Under the pieces are notes generated by a model. It was not told the origin of the DNA. It searched no databases and saw only the letters and a list, made by a program, of their open reading frames with translations. Positions 17,866-26,692 of a DNA stretch of 64,000 nucleotides are shown one piece after another. The stretch is from the NCBI GenBank assembly GCA_013112575.1, contig JABFGG010000014.1, positions 1-64,000 of the forward strand, written 5' to 3'. Within the stretch, counting starts at the first letter, position 1. Every line of letters begins with the position of its first letter. Source of the DNA: Chloroflexota bacterium. GTDB lineage: Bacteria > Chloroflexota > Anaerolineae > Anaerolineales > UBA11579. A program made the translations under genes and the position numbers.

Positions 17866-19863
17866 TCAAATGACCTGTACATCACGCGGCGCAACATCCA
17901 CGTGTTTGCCCTGCACATCGGCGGACAGTGTTTCGTCCATGAAATTCATCAGGATGGTGTTTTCACCACGTTTGGCCGCGAGCAAGCCGTGAGGCAACTC
18001 GGCCAGACGCGGCACATCGGCCTCCTGTGCTAGATGGGCCAGCAAAGCTACAGCTTGATCCTCTGTGGGATACCAGCCCATGTACAAAGCTTTGCCAAGG
18101 CCAAGCGAACGGGCAGTGAGTGCATGCCCACCGTCGAAGGGGCCACCGGCATAGGAGGCCAAGACTTCTATGCCGGCATCTTCTGCCGCGGCATTGCTTT
18201 CCAGGCGCTCTGCCCAAATGGTGGCTGCCCCATTCAATCCGGCAATGTGCGACTTCAGGGGATACTGGGCCTTGGGTGACAGAGCATGCCAATCCTGAAC
18301 AGAGACATTCATCAGAGGTTGGAAAACCCCGGGCAGGCTTAGATCGGTGACCCGGTTGGAAGGCGTTTTGAAACCTGAGCGGATGCCTAATAATAATGAG
18401 CCTCCGTCTTCCACATAACTCCCCAATAGTTCCGCACGTTGCGTATCACCCAGGATCAAAGAAGGTGCCAGCACGAGTTTATATTGGCTGAGGTCACTGT
18501 CCGGAGAAACAATGGCTGTGGGAATGCCCAGACGTTGCAGGGCGCGATAGTAGACAAATAAGTGCCGCATGTGAGAAAAATCTTTGCGATGCGGCTGGAT
18601 CTGAACACTCCACAAATCGTTGTAGTCCAGCAGAATGGCTACCTCAGCATTCAACTGTTCTGCCGCTATCGAACGCATCTGCTCTTGTTCGGGCTGCATA
18701 CTTATTAGTTCTTCGAAGGCCTGCGCCGGGGAAGCATCATGGCGCAGGAAGCCAGAATGGTATTGCTCCTGGGCATTCAGGGATGCACGCCAGCGAAAGT
18801 ATACGACAGCATCTGCGCCGCTGGCTAAGGCATGCCAGGTCCATAAGCGCGTGGTGCCAGGCCGGATGCCTTCGTTGTAGCTACTCCAATTGATATTGCC
18901 GCATTGTTGTTCCATGATCCAAAAGGGGGCCTGCTTTAATCCATACATAATGGCGTGGCTGAAACCGGTGATGTACGGGTCGCCAACATCGTAAGCAAAT
19001 TCCGGGCGGGCTTCACCGGGCGCATACATACGCCAGGCATGCACGTCGGCATAGCCCGTGGGGTAACTATCCCATGTGACAAGATCAAGGGCGTTAGACA
19101 GGTCGTGATAATTCAGGTCGGCAAAATTGCCCATGAAGTTGGTATTAATGGGAATTTTGGGATCATGGGCCCGAATGATGTCGATCTGGAATTGCTGGAA
19201 TTGCAGGTATGCATCCGAGGAGTAACGATAAAAATCGAGGACCTGGCTGGGGTTAGGATCCGTGATGGTCAGGTTGGGTAATTCGATCTGCTCCCAATCC
19301 GAATAGGCCTGACTCCAGAAGTCTGTGCCCCAAGCATAGTTAAGCGCATCTATATTCTTATAGCGCTTCGTCAGCCAGGTGCGGAATTGGTTAGAGCAGG
19401 CATCACAATAACAGCGGGCAGTCTCGTGATCACCAAACTCATTGTCGATCTGCCAGCCGACCACAGCAGGATGTTGTGCATAACGCTCAACCATAGCTCC
19501 CACAATGCGTTTGGCATGCTGGTGATAAGTAGGCTGGGTGGGGCAATAGTGCCGGCGGGAACCAAAACGACGCTGGCGACCTTCGCTGTCCACCAACAAT
19601 ATCTCCGGATAAGCATGGCTCAGCCAGGCCGGGGGAGCGGCGGTAGGTGTACCAAGAATGATCTGTAAGTCTTGGGCGGCAAGGACTTCAATAGCCTGAT
19701 CCAGCCAATCCCATTCAAAATGGCCTTCAGCCGGTTCCATTTGCTGCCAGGCGAACTCTGCGATGCGCACCAGCCGGATACCGGCCTCGCGCATCATCTG
19801 TGCATCCACCGACCAGCGTTCAGGGGGCCAGTGTTCGGGATAATAACAAACACCAAATTCCAT
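17866..19863 (-). CDS. Beta-galactosidase, GH family 42
   Basis: 665 residues, typical of GH42. Seen: the acid/base Glu142 in WQIDNEFG, the nucleophile Glu318 in PFWIMEQQ, and cysteines 107, 151, 153 and 156 positioned like the structural zinc site of thermophilic GH42 enzymes. A catalytic barrel (1-390), a trimerisation-like domain and a small C-terminal beta domain follow in the usual order. No signal peptide, so cytoplasmic. Encoded between permease and galT genes, it would release galactose from lactose-like or plant galactan-derived oligosaccharides. Confidence 0.92.
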   Translation of the reverse strand: MEFGVCYYPEHWPPERWSVDAQMMREAGIRLVRIAEFAWQQMEPAEGHFEWDWLDQAIEVLAAQDLQIILGTPTAAPPAWLSHAYPEILLVDSEGRQRRFGSRRHYCPTQPTYHQHAKRIVGAMVERYAQHPAVVGWQIDNEFGDHETARCYCDACSNQFRTWLTKRYKNIDALNYAWGTDFWSQAYSDWEQIELPNLTITDPNPSQVLDFYRYSSDAYLQFQQFQIDIIRAHDPKIPINTNFMGNFADLNYHDLSNALDLVTWDSYPTGYADVHAWRMYAPGEARPEFAYDVGDPYITGFSHAIMYGLKQAPFWIMEQQCGNINWSSYNEGIRPGTTRLWTWHALASGADAVVYFRWRASLNAQEQYHSGFLRHDASPAQAFEELISMQPEQEQMRSIAAEQLNAEVAILLDYNDLWSVQIQPHRKDFSHMRHLFVYYRALQRLGIPTAIVSPDSDLSQYKLVLAPSLILGDTQRAELLGSYVEDGGSLLLGIRSGFKTPSNRVTDLSLPGVFQPLMNVSVQDWHALSPKAQYPLKSHIAGLNGAATIWAERLESNAAAEDAGIEVLASYAGGPFDGGHALTARSLGLGKALYMGWYPTEDQAVALLAHLAQEADVPRLAELPHGLLAAKRGENTILMNFMDETLSADVQGKHVDVAPRDVQVI

Positions 19864-19908
19864 GTAGTAATGACTCTTTTGTTGTAATAGATTGCCCGCG
19901 CTTGGAGA

Positions 19909-21126
19909 TCAGCCTTTCAAGCCTGTACTCGTAGCGCTTTCGACGAAGAATCGTTGGCCGAGGATGTAAATGAGCACCGGCGGTAAAACGGCGATGGCGG
20001 CACCAGCCAGCACCAGATTGGGGCTATCCGCAGCCCGGCCACCTAGAACATTTAGTGCCAGGGTCAATACGCGATTGCTTTCATTGCCGGAATTGATGAC
20101 GACCAGCGGCCAGAAGAAACTGTTCCAAGCGTACAGAAAGGTAAAAGTAGCCAGTGCTGCAATGGCGGGTGTGCTGGCAGGCAAGAAAATGCGCCGAAGA
20201 ATCTGGAAACGTGAAGCACCGTCCAGGATAGCCGCTTCCTCAATCTCGTTGGGGATGGCCAGAAAAGCCTGGCGCATCAAAAAGGTTCCATAGGCAGTGA
20301 ATATCCAGGGAATGATAAGGGCAGCCAGGCGATCGACCCAACCAATGGTGACCATCAATTGGTAAAGCGGCGTGATCAACACCACAAAGGGGATCATGAT
20401 AGTGGCCAGATAAACGACAAACAATTTGTCCCGCCCCGGGAAACGCAAGCGTGCAAAGGCATAGCCACCCAGGATGGACGTGATCAATTGGCCCAGCACC
20501 ACGCCGATGGTTACCAGGGCGGTATTGCTCAGGCTGCGGCCCATGGCATGTAATTCGGTCACCTCTTGATAACTATCAAAGGTATAGGTGAGTTTCTCAA
20601 CAGGTTCGCTAAGACGGACATTCTGTAACACCGTAGTATTGAGATCATTGGGGTCAGCGAAACGCCCTAAAGCCGTGCGGCTTTCAACGATCATGGGGAT
20701 GATCTGGCCATCGACTTCTATATCAAACAACTCCTCCTCTTCGCCATCGACCATGATGGTCTGGGGGGCTGCTTCTCCCCCAGTGGGTGTGACCTGATCC
20801 ACTTCGCGTAAGTAAGTGGTTGCCATGTCATCGGGTTCAGCATAATTGGCTACGCGCACGGAACGCTCAATAAGCACGTACTCACTGCGCTGGGCGTCTT
20901 GATCCACGTAATACAAGGGCAGGGGCTCTTCGAAGCCGTCAACCTGCATGGTGATCTGTTGGCGTGGCAACAAGCGTGGGGGGAAATTATAGGTATCCTC
21001 AACCACTTTTAGCGAGGTAAACAACATCACCAGGAAGGGGAAAACCATCACGCCAGCAAAGAGGCCGAGCACAATGTAGACCACTGTGTTTTTCAATAAA
21101 GTATTTAATCGCATAGAAGATTGCAT
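19909..21126 (-). CDS. Sugar ABC transporter permease, MalG-like
   Basis: 405 residues, longer than the usual approximately 280. One N-terminal helix is followed by a large extracytoplasmic insertion of about 160 residues (about 45-205) rich in acidic residues, then five helices. The ATPase-docking EAA loop reads EIEEAAILDGASRFQILRR. Ribosome site AAGGAG overlaps the stop of the preceding permease gene. Pairs with the MalF-like subunit to import galactosides. No ATPase gene is in the operon, so a shared MalK/MsmX-type ATPase must serve it (inference). Confidence 0.88.
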   Translation of the reverse strand: MQSSMRLNTLLKNTVVYIVLGLFAGVMVFPFLVMLFTSLKVVEDTYNFPPRLLPRQQITMQVDGFEEPLPLYYVDQDAQRSEYVLIERSVRVANYAEPDDMATTYLREVDQVTPTGGEAAPQTIMVDGEEEELFDIEVDGQIIPMIVESRTALGRFADPNDLNTTVLQNVRLSEPVEKLTYTFDSYQEVTELHAMGRSLSNTALVTIGVVLGQLITSILGGYAFARLRFPGRDKLFVVYLATIMIPFVVLITPLYQLMVTIGWVDRLAALIIPWIFTAYGTFLMRQAFLAIPNEIEEAAILDGASRFQILRRIFLPASTPAIAALATFTFLYAWNSFFWPLVVINSGNESNRVLTLALNVLGGRAADSPNLVLAGAAIAVLPPVLIYILGQRFFVESATSTGLKG

Positions 21127-21136
21127 GTTACGCTCC

Positions 21137-22831
21137 TTATGCAGCCTCAGCGGCGCGCTGCCGTTGGAATTGCACCAACGTCAGGCCCAGGATAAGGATA
21201 AACAGGACCCAGGCTATCGAAGACGCATAACCCTGCCGGAAGTTGCGGAAGCCCTGAGAATATAAATACAACACCATGGTGGTGGTAGAAGTTCCCGGCC
21301 CCCCTGGTGGCCGGGTCAATACAAAGACCTGATCGAAGACCTGCATGGCCTGAATAGTGGTAGTGGACACAACAAAGAAAGTGGTTGGTCCCAGCAAGGG
21401 CACCGTGATGCGCCAGAACTGGTTCCAGGCGTTGGCACCGTCAATCGATGCGGCTTCATAGAGAGATTTGGGGATGTTCTGCAGACCGGCCAGATAGAGA
21501 ATGGTGTTAAAGCCCAGCCATTGCCAGGCCGCGATAATTACCACGGCAAACAGGGCTACATTGGTGTCCGATAACCAGCCGATCTGCGGGTCAGTTAAAA
21601 GCCCCGCCGTTGTTATCGAATTGATGCCCTCCACCACCGTCATAATGAAATAATTGATCCAACCGACCGTGGAGTTATACAGCCACTGCCATATCAGAGC
21701 AACACCTACAACTGCGGCCACGCTGGGGATAAAGTACACTGCCCGGAAAAAACGCATGCCCGGAATGCCACTGTTCAGAACGTTGGCAAGGAACAAGGCA
21801 GGGATGACGCTAAAAGGTACAGCAGATAACACAAAAACGAGGGTGTTGCGCAGGGCGATCCAGAAAAGCTTGTCCTGTGCACCGATGACGAAACTGGAGC
21901 CGAAAATGCTGAAGCGCCAAAGCTCATCGTAAACGGTGATGTCGAGGACTTCGTTGGCGGCCTGATCCGGGGAAGCCAGGCGAGCGAAGTCCAGATTGAA
22001 GATCTCGCCGTAATTTGCCAGCCCGACCCATTCCTGGTTGCCAAAGCCATCTGCATTGGTAAAACTCACATATAAAGAAAGCAGCAACGGCCCTGCAAAA
22101 AAGAACAGGAAACCCAATAGATTCGGGGAGAGGAAAAGATAGCCATTCAGCATCTCCAGGTCATCCGAAGATTCGTGCATGGCTTTGGCCACGTTCCCAC
22201 GCCACATGAACCATGCGAAAGCGCCGAAGAGCAAAACGCCCAAAGCCAGAGCAATATTGCGCGGCGTATTGACCTGCACCAGGATTGCAATAACACCTTG
22301 CAGGAGGCCAATCGCAAAAAGGAAGCCGATCAGGCTGAGTCCCATGATTACGTTGCCGATCTGGCGTAATAATCTTTGGCGCGCCGGGTATTTTTCAGCC
22401 CGTTCGCCAAAGCCATTGATCAGATAGCCACTCACTAGAAAACCAATAAAGGGGACGCCGCGGCCGAAGGTATTGGCCAGGGCATCAATGCCTGTGAAGA
22501 TGCCAAACAGGTGCATGCTACTCAACAGTAAGAGCAAAAATCCAAAATAATTCACGCCCAGCGAAAGCACCCGCCCGCGGTGGTCACGACTGCGGATCAG
22601 GGGAGAAGCAAAGCCGCTTGCCACCCCCAGGATGACCGCAATGACGCTGGCAACGACACGCTGCCAGACAGGGAACTCGACGTTAGAGGTCCAGAGATAT
22701 ACAAGCCCGACCAGCGCTGCAATGCTTACGATAATGTGCCAGATAAAGGCAATTTGCAGAAAGCGTTGGGTTGAGCTTCCCTCTTGATCCACTCCAGGAA
22801 GTTTCCGGGATTGTGATGAAGTAGCAGTCAT
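21137..22831 (-). CDS. Sugar ABC transporter permease, MalF-like with extended N-terminus
   Basis: 564 residues. The core permease starts near residue 230 (GYLFLSPNLLGFL) and contains the EAA loop SLYEAASIDGANAWNQFW. The extra N-terminal 230 residues form about six further helices, more than in standard MalF, with Arg-rich loops between them. Ribosome site AGAGAGG before the ATG. Overall order binding protein - MalF - MalG is typical of CUT1 carbohydrate transporters. A 130-base gap containing a strong hairpin separates it from the binding-protein gene. Confidence 0.88.
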   Translation of the reverse strand: MTATSSQSRKLPGVDQEGSSTQRFLQIAFIWHIIVSIAALVGLVYLWTSNVEFPVWQRVVASVIAVILGVASGFASPLIRSRDHRGRVLSLGVNYFGFLLLLLSSMHLFGIFTGIDALANTFGRGVPFIGFLVSGYLINGFGERAEKYPARQRLLRQIGNVIMGLSLIGFLFAIGLLQGVIAILVQVNTPRNIALALGVLLFGAFAWFMWRGNVAKAMHESSDDLEMLNGYLFLSPNLLGFLFFFAGPLLLSLYVSFTNADGFGNQEWVGLANYGEIFNLDFARLASPDQAANEVLDITVYDELWRFSIFGSSFVIGAQDKLFWIALRNTLVFVLSAVPFSVIPALFLANVLNSGIPGMRFFRAVYFIPSVAAVVGVALIWQWLYNSTVGWINYFIMTVVEGINSITTAGLLTDPQIGWLSDTNVALFAVVIIAAWQWLGFNTILYLAGLQNIPKSLYEAASIDGANAWNQFWRITVPLLGPTTFFVVSTTTIQAMQVFDQVFVLTRPPGGPGTSTTTMVLYLYSQGFRNFRQGYASSIAWVLFILILGLTLVQFQRQRAAEAA

Positions 22832-22913
22832 CGCTGACCTCTCTTTCTATAATAGACAGTCGAGCTTTTGCCGAGTTTCAATAAAAAATAAAATAATGCC
22901 TTAGAGTTAAAGA

Positions 22914-22945
22914 AGCCGCAGGGTGGAACTAAGCACCCTGCGGCT
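22914..22945 (-). terminator. Intercistronic hairpin after the binding-protein gene
   Basis: Perfect 12-bp arms AGCCGCAGGGTG / CACCCTGCGGCT around an 8-base loop, followed on the minus strand by a short T-rich stretch (TTCTTTAACT). This position, just behind a solute-binding-protein gene and before its permeases, fits partial termination or 3'-end protection that keeps binding protein in excess. Confidence 0.7.
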
Positions 22946-22961
22946 ACCATGTTACTAGTTT

Positions 22962-24359
22962 CTAGTTATCGAATGCCTTGTTAGCTTCATCGCACACGGT
23001 GGCAGCAAATTCATCTATGCTGGTCTCACCAGTCAACAATGAAGAGATCGCGGAGTCCATGACAGTACCGAAATCCGGCCAGGAGCCAGCCCACAAAGGA
23101 CCTTCTGCGGTTGGGTCATTGGCCAGACCATCCAGGAAAGCCTGGTTGTTGGCGGGCGGGGAGAAACCAATGAAAGCATCCAGTGCTTCCTGGCTCACGC
23201 GACTGGGGATGTTGGCGCCCAGCGCTGCAATGGTTCCTTGTGTTTGGGCTGTGGTCAGCGCCTGCACCAGGGCCCAAGCCTCTTCAGGATACTCTGTTTC
23301 GGCATTGACTACGTAAGCACCCCAGAAGAGCCAGTTACCGGGCCCGCCACCGGGGCCGGTGGGCAGACCAACAACGTCCCATTCAAAGTCTGCGGTGCGG
23401 ATACCAGGAGTGGCCCAGCGGCCGTTCTGGAACATGGCTACATTGCCAGCACGGAAGGGGGGTTCGGGATCTTCACCATAAGGCACGGCGTAGTCTGTGC
23501 CAGTGTAGAGGTTCTGGGCGAAGGTCAAACCTTCGAGGGCTTCGGCGGTATCCAGAGCGCAGGAGCTGCGGTCTTCATTGAAGAAGCCGCCGCCTGCAGC
23601 ATTGATCCACACACCATAGGGGCCCCACCAGGCGCTGCCGCCATAACCCTTGATGTCAGGCCCAAGGCCACTTACGGCTTCGGAAACCTCAAGGAAAGCA
23701 TCCCAATCCCATTCGCCGTTGGCTTCCAGGTCGCGGGGATCTGGTGCACCGGCTTCATTGATCAGGTCCATGTTCAGGTAAAGCGCGAAGGTGGAGACGT
23801 CGCGGGGCAGGCCCCAGAGCGCCTCACCAGCATTACCGGAGTCAGGATTGAAGGTCAGGTGGAACATGGGGCCGGGATAGAAGGCATCATCGCCATAACC
23901 ATCTGTGCCATCAGCCAGGCTGCGCATATCGAGCAGCAGGCCACGCGTGGCAAAGTCGGCTACGTCCGTGCCTGGGATCCAGAAGACGTCGGGGGCTGTG
24001 CCGGAGGCCAGCTCGGTCTTGAGCACGTCCTGATAGGATGTTGTTTCGCTGCCGCCGGGTTCGTATTCCAGGGTCACGCCGTCCATCTCACCAGACAGTG
24101 ATTCGCTGATGGATTGGTATACGTCTGCTTCTTCCTGGTTGTCGGGGCGGGTACGCCAGCGAAGAGTAACTTCCATCATCTCTTCGTCCATAGGCTCTTC
24201 TTCATCCATGGGTTCTTCGGCAGCGGGCTCTTCAGCGGCAGGTTCCTCTGCAGCCGGTTCTTCTACAACGGGAGCTTCAGTTGCGGTACCACCACAGGCG
24301 GCAAGAACGAAGCTGGCGATGAGCAAAAGGCTAAATAATGTTACTAGTTTACGATTCAT
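22962..24359 (-). CDS. Sugar ABC transporter solute-binding lipoprotein
   Basis: 465 residues. Signal peptide with lipobox LAAC, then an acid-rich linker made of repeated AAEEP units and Met/Glu runs (about residues 22-62), then a type-1 extracellular solute-binding domain (TAPDVFWIPG is typical). The linker probably holds the binding domain away from the membrane. GAGGAG ribosome site before the ATG. First structural gene after the regulator. Substrate inferred as alpha- and beta-galactosides from the glycosidases encoded downstream. Confidence 0.9.
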   Translation of the reverse strand: MNRKLVTLFSLLLIASFVLAACGGTATEAPVVEEPAAEEPAAEEPAAEEPMDEEEPMDEEMMEVTLRWRTRPDNQEEADVYQSISESLSGEMDGVTLEYEPGGSETTSYQDVLKTELASGTAPDVFWIPGTDVADFATRGLLLDMRSLADGTDGYGDDAFYPGPMFHLTFNPDSGNAGEALWGLPRDVSTFALYLNMDLINEAGAPDPRDLEANGEWDWDAFLEVSEAVSGLGPDIKGYGGSAWWGPYGVWINAAGGGFFNEDRSSCALDTAEALEGLTFAQNLYTGTDYAVPYGEDPEPPFRAGNVAMFQNGRWATPGIRTADFEWDVVGLPTGPGGGPGNWLFWGAYVVNAETEYPEEAWALVQALTTAQTQGTIAALGANIPSRVSQEALDAFIGFSPPANNQAFLDGLANDPTAEGPLWAGSWPDFGTVMDSAISSLLTGETSIDEFAATVCDEANKAFDN

Positions 24360-24438
24360 GTCTCTCCTCGTAAAAAGGTAGGGATTGATTTTAGGGTCGT
24401 TAAGAACGTCAGAGTATCTGGTCTATTTGCCTCCTATA

Positions 24439-25449
24439 TCAATTTGAGAAACTTGTTGTGGAATTTCGGATAACCAATTCTGCAGATATTAGGTGTTGTT
24501 CTTCTCCCACTTCAGTGCTTTCAAGCGCCCGTGTTAAGAGGCGGGCTGCTTTGCGGCCAATTTGAAAAAGGTCCTGGCGCATGGTGGTAAGAGGGGGATC
24601 AAAATATGAGCCAAGCGGCATATCGTCTACGCCGATTACGGACAGATCATTGGGTACATTCAACCCGGCCTCGCGTGCGGCGCGGATAACGCCAACGGCC
24701 ATTTGATCATTCTGGGCAAAGATGGCGGTGGGAAGTTCTCCCTTGGCTGCGATGCGCTTAAAGGCTGCGTAGCCAGAGATGGCCGACCAATCTCCGGCGG
24801 CCACAAAACGCGTGTCGTATTCAATGCCGGCATCGTGCAGGGCGGCGCGGTAACCTGCTTGGCGATCTTGCGTACAATCTTCAACCATAGGGCCGGTGAC
24901 CATGCCGATCTTGCGATGACCCAGGTCAAGCAGGTGCTGGGTAGCATCTTGTCCTGAAGCTACGTCGTCCAGGGCTACAGAGTGAGCAGCATCTTCACGC
25001 GGCCGGGCACCCACGAAGACAACAGGCTCAATGCCTGATAACAGCTTGTAGCGGCCGTCCGCAAAGGGGTTGATGACCAGCAAACCTTCAGTCCTGCGAC
25101 TGGTGATCAATTCATCCAGCAGGGAAGCAAAGGTCTCCTCATCCGGAGCGGATGTAGACAAAAGGAAATAGCCGAGATTGCGACACTCGATCTCAGCGCC
25201 TTCGATAATGCGGGCGAAGGTGAAGTCTGTGAGGTTGGGGGAGATGCAGGCCAGCGTTTGAGAGCGGCCACGCGCCATGAAACGCGCGATGGCATTGGGA
25301 CGAAAACCGAGCTCATTTATGGAGGCTTCGACTTTGGAACGGGTTTCAGGTTTTACATTTTCGCTGGCGTTGATCACGCGCGAAACAGTTTGGTGTGAAA
25401 CACCTGCATGTTCAGCAACGTCGCGAATGGTTATGGAAGACCTGGGCAA
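24439..25449 (-). CDS. LacI-family transcriptional regulator
   Basis: 336 residues. N-terminal helix-turn-helix and hinge (TIRDVAEHAGVSHQTVSRVIN, in residues 7-27, with SKVEASINELGFRPN after it), then a periplasmic-binding-protein-like effector domain ending in the usual TTMRQDLFQIG. The start is TTG, supported by AAGGGA about eight bases upstream. First gene of the operon; a 30-bp palindrome lies 35 bases before it, overlapping the operon promoter. It most likely represses itself and all seven downstream genes until a galactoside or galactose-derived inducer binds (inference). Confidence 0.92.
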   Translation of the reverse strand: MPRSSITIRDVAEHAGVSHQTVSRVINASENVKPETRSKVEASINELGFRPNAIARFMARGRSQTLACISPNLTDFTFARIIEGAEIECRNLGYFLLSTSAPDEETFASLLDELITSRRTEGLLVINPFADGRYKLLSGIEPVVFVGARPREDAAHSVALDDVASGQDATQHLLDLGHRKIGMVTGPMVEDCTQDRQAGYRAALHDAGIEYDTRFVAAGDWSAISGYAAFKRIAAKGELPTAIFAQNDQMAVGVIRAAREAGLNVPNDLSVIGVDDMPLGSYFDPPLTTMRQDLFQIGRKAARLLTRALESTEVGEEQHLISAELVIRNSTTSFSN

Positions 25450-25483
25450 ATCGTTTTCCCTTAGGAATAGTGAGTTGGACAGA

Positions 25484-25513
25484 AATGTTACCGGTCACGT
25501 GACCGGTAACATT
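25484..25513. promoter_or_regulatory. 30-bp perfect palindromic operator, probable LacI site
   Basis: The half-site AATGTTACCGGTCAC is followed directly by its exact reverse complement, with a central CACGTG. Even-centred palindromes with a central CG are typical LacI-family operators. It overlaps the last three bases of the -10 box and covers the expected transcription start of lacI, so binding would block initiation. Confidence 0.88.
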
Positions 25514-25540
25514 GTACACGATTTCAGACATCTTTGTCAA
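25511..25540 (-). promoter_or_regulatory. Sigma70-type promoter of the galactoside operon
   Basis: On the minus strand TTGACA (25535-25540) is followed after 18 bases by TACAAT (25511-25516). Transcription would start about seven bases further, within the palindrome, giving a leader of about 55 bases before lacI. Confidence 0.85.
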
Positions 25541-25654
25541 ATTAGAAGATTTCCAAGGCCCCTACCCCCGAAAATAGAGCTTATAAAGCATCAAGGTTAT
25601 ACTGGTTTGAATAAAGTAAAATGATACCCACAGGTACAACTTGCCGGAGGGAAA

Positions 25655-26032
25655 GTGACCAACACGAATGAAGAAATAAACACGTTCATCCTAAAGCAAT
25701 TGAGGAAACGCCAAAAAGCAAATGGCATTACTTTTGAAATCAGCCAAAGGTATGGGCTCGCCTGGGATGAAGCCGCAAAAACAGTGCACCAGGTCGAAAA
25801 AGAAAATCACAAGGAATTAGACAAACACCAGAACCGAGGCACAGTCCTGTTCTCCATAGGTTTCATGATCATTGGAGTATTACTGATGCTGGGAACTATC
25901 TACTACACGCTAACAGGCCATGTGCTTATTATTTCTTCAATCCCCTACTCTGGGAATTTGATCGCACTCGGTACCGGCATTGCCTTCATTTTGGGCGGCT
26001 TTGTCGGTATTCTCACACGCAATAGAAAATAA
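25655..26032 (+). CDS. Hypothetical two-helix membrane protein
   Basis: 125 residues from a GTG preceded by CCGGAGGG. A charged, probably helical N-terminal 65 residues (IKQLRKRQ, HQVEKENHKELDK) is followed by two hydrophobic helices (TVLFSIGFMIIGVLLMLGTIYYT and LIALGTGIAFILGGFVGIL, residue counts about 23 and 19) and a basic tail. Not recognised. Divergent from lacI, with its own weak -10-like boxes; ends in a strong terminator. Confidence 0.6.
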   Translation: MTNTNEEINTFILKQLRKRQKANGITFEISQRYGLAWDEAAKTVHQVEKENHKELDKHQNRGTVLFSIGFMIIGVLLMLGTIYYTLTGHVLIISSIPYSGNLIALGTGIAFILGGFVGILTRNRK

Positions 26033-26060
26033 AAAGAGCAGGTCAATGACCTGCTCTTTT
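26032..26060. terminator. Bidirectional terminator hairpin
   Basis: AAAAGAGCAGGTCA pairs perfectly with TGACCTGCTCTTTT, one base between them; A-run on one side and T-run on the other. Lies between a plus-strand and a minus-strand gene. Confidence 0.85.
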
Positions 26061-26077
26061 GTATTACATTCTAAATA

Positions 26078-26359
26078 CTAATTTGGAATGATAACTACTT
26101 TACGGCGAGGGTCTTCGCCTTCGCTCTCAGTATAAACATCTTCATTGTCACGCAATTCGATGTGGATAATGCGGCGCTCGGCGGGCGACATGGGTTCCAG
26201 TGATTGGCGGCGACCAGAACGAACGGCCTGGCGGGCCATTTTTTGGGCCATCTGACGCAGGCTGCGCTCCCGGCGCATGCGATAGCCTTCCACATCGACG
26301 ATCAGGTGAGTGGAGCGGCCCAATTCTTTGCCAACGATCAGGCGAGTGATGTATTGCAA
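26078..26359 (-). CDS. 5'-truncated Jag-like protein (R3H domain fragment)
   Basis: The visible 93 residues match the C-terminal R3H half of Jag (SpoIIIJ-associated RNA-binding protein): DVEGYRMRRERSLRQMA, EPMSPAERRIIHIEL and a TESEGEDPRRKVVI end. The same frame continues upstream through GAETLNAL, the tail of the KH domain GxxG loop, to about 26383 and then loses similarity, running into Arg-rich nonsense. So the N-terminal Jag domain and most of the KH domain are missing. The usual partners rnpA and yidC are absent. The frame's TTG at 26359 is not a convincing start. Probably a fragment left by rearrangement, with an intact copy elsewhere (inference). Confidence 0.65.
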   Translation of the reverse strand: MQYITRLIVGKELGRSTHLIVDVEGYRMRRERSLRQMAQKMARQAVRSGRRQSLEPMSPAERRIIHIELRDNEDVYTESEGEDPRRKVVIIPN

Positions 26360-26388
26360 GGCATTCAGGGTTTCGGCACCTTTCTGAT

Positions 26389-26652
26389 AACAATGCCGTC
26401 GCCTACGACCTGGGCTACGTCTATGCCTCCTTCAACCGCCTGTTCAAAGATTCCAACGGCATGGTTTTGACCTACACTTGCGACATCACCAACCAGTAGG
26501 TCATCTTCTCCTAAAGCTACTATCCCTATGGCAAGGTACTGAAAACCATCAATGCTGAGGCTGAGGGCATTTATCGTTACACAAGAGAATGGACGGATGA
26601 TAGCAGCATGATCAACCTGCGGGCGCTCTACTATGCTCCGGAAATGGGATAG
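26389..26652 (+). pseudogene. RHS/YD-repeat protein remnant with three in-frame stops
   Basis: One continuous plus-strand frame reads DLGYVY..DSNGMVLTY, then SYYPYGKVLKT, then IYRYTREWTDDSSMINLRAL and YYAPEMG. This is the order of the conserved RHS core end (YxPFG ... YGYTGEWxDxTGLxYLRARYYxP). TAG and TAA interrupt it around 26500-26515 and TAG ends it at 26652. It has neither the N-terminal shell nor a toxin tip. It abuts the truncated jag fragment on the opposite strand. Confidence 0.65.
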
Positions 26653-26692
26653 TTTACAAGAGGTTCGTCAAATAGAACCTACTTATATCAGA

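Noticed and set aside
23238..24101. Open frame of 287 codons on the plus strand
   Set aside because: Antisense to the solute-binding protein; no family resemblance.
24109..24381. Ser-rich frame of 90 codons on the plus strand
   Set aside because: Produced by the antisense of the repetitive acidic linker of the binding protein.
26204..26470. 88-codon plus-strand frame across the jag/RHS junction
   Set aside because: Antisense to the well-matched R3H sequence, and it runs on in a different frame from the RHS remnant.
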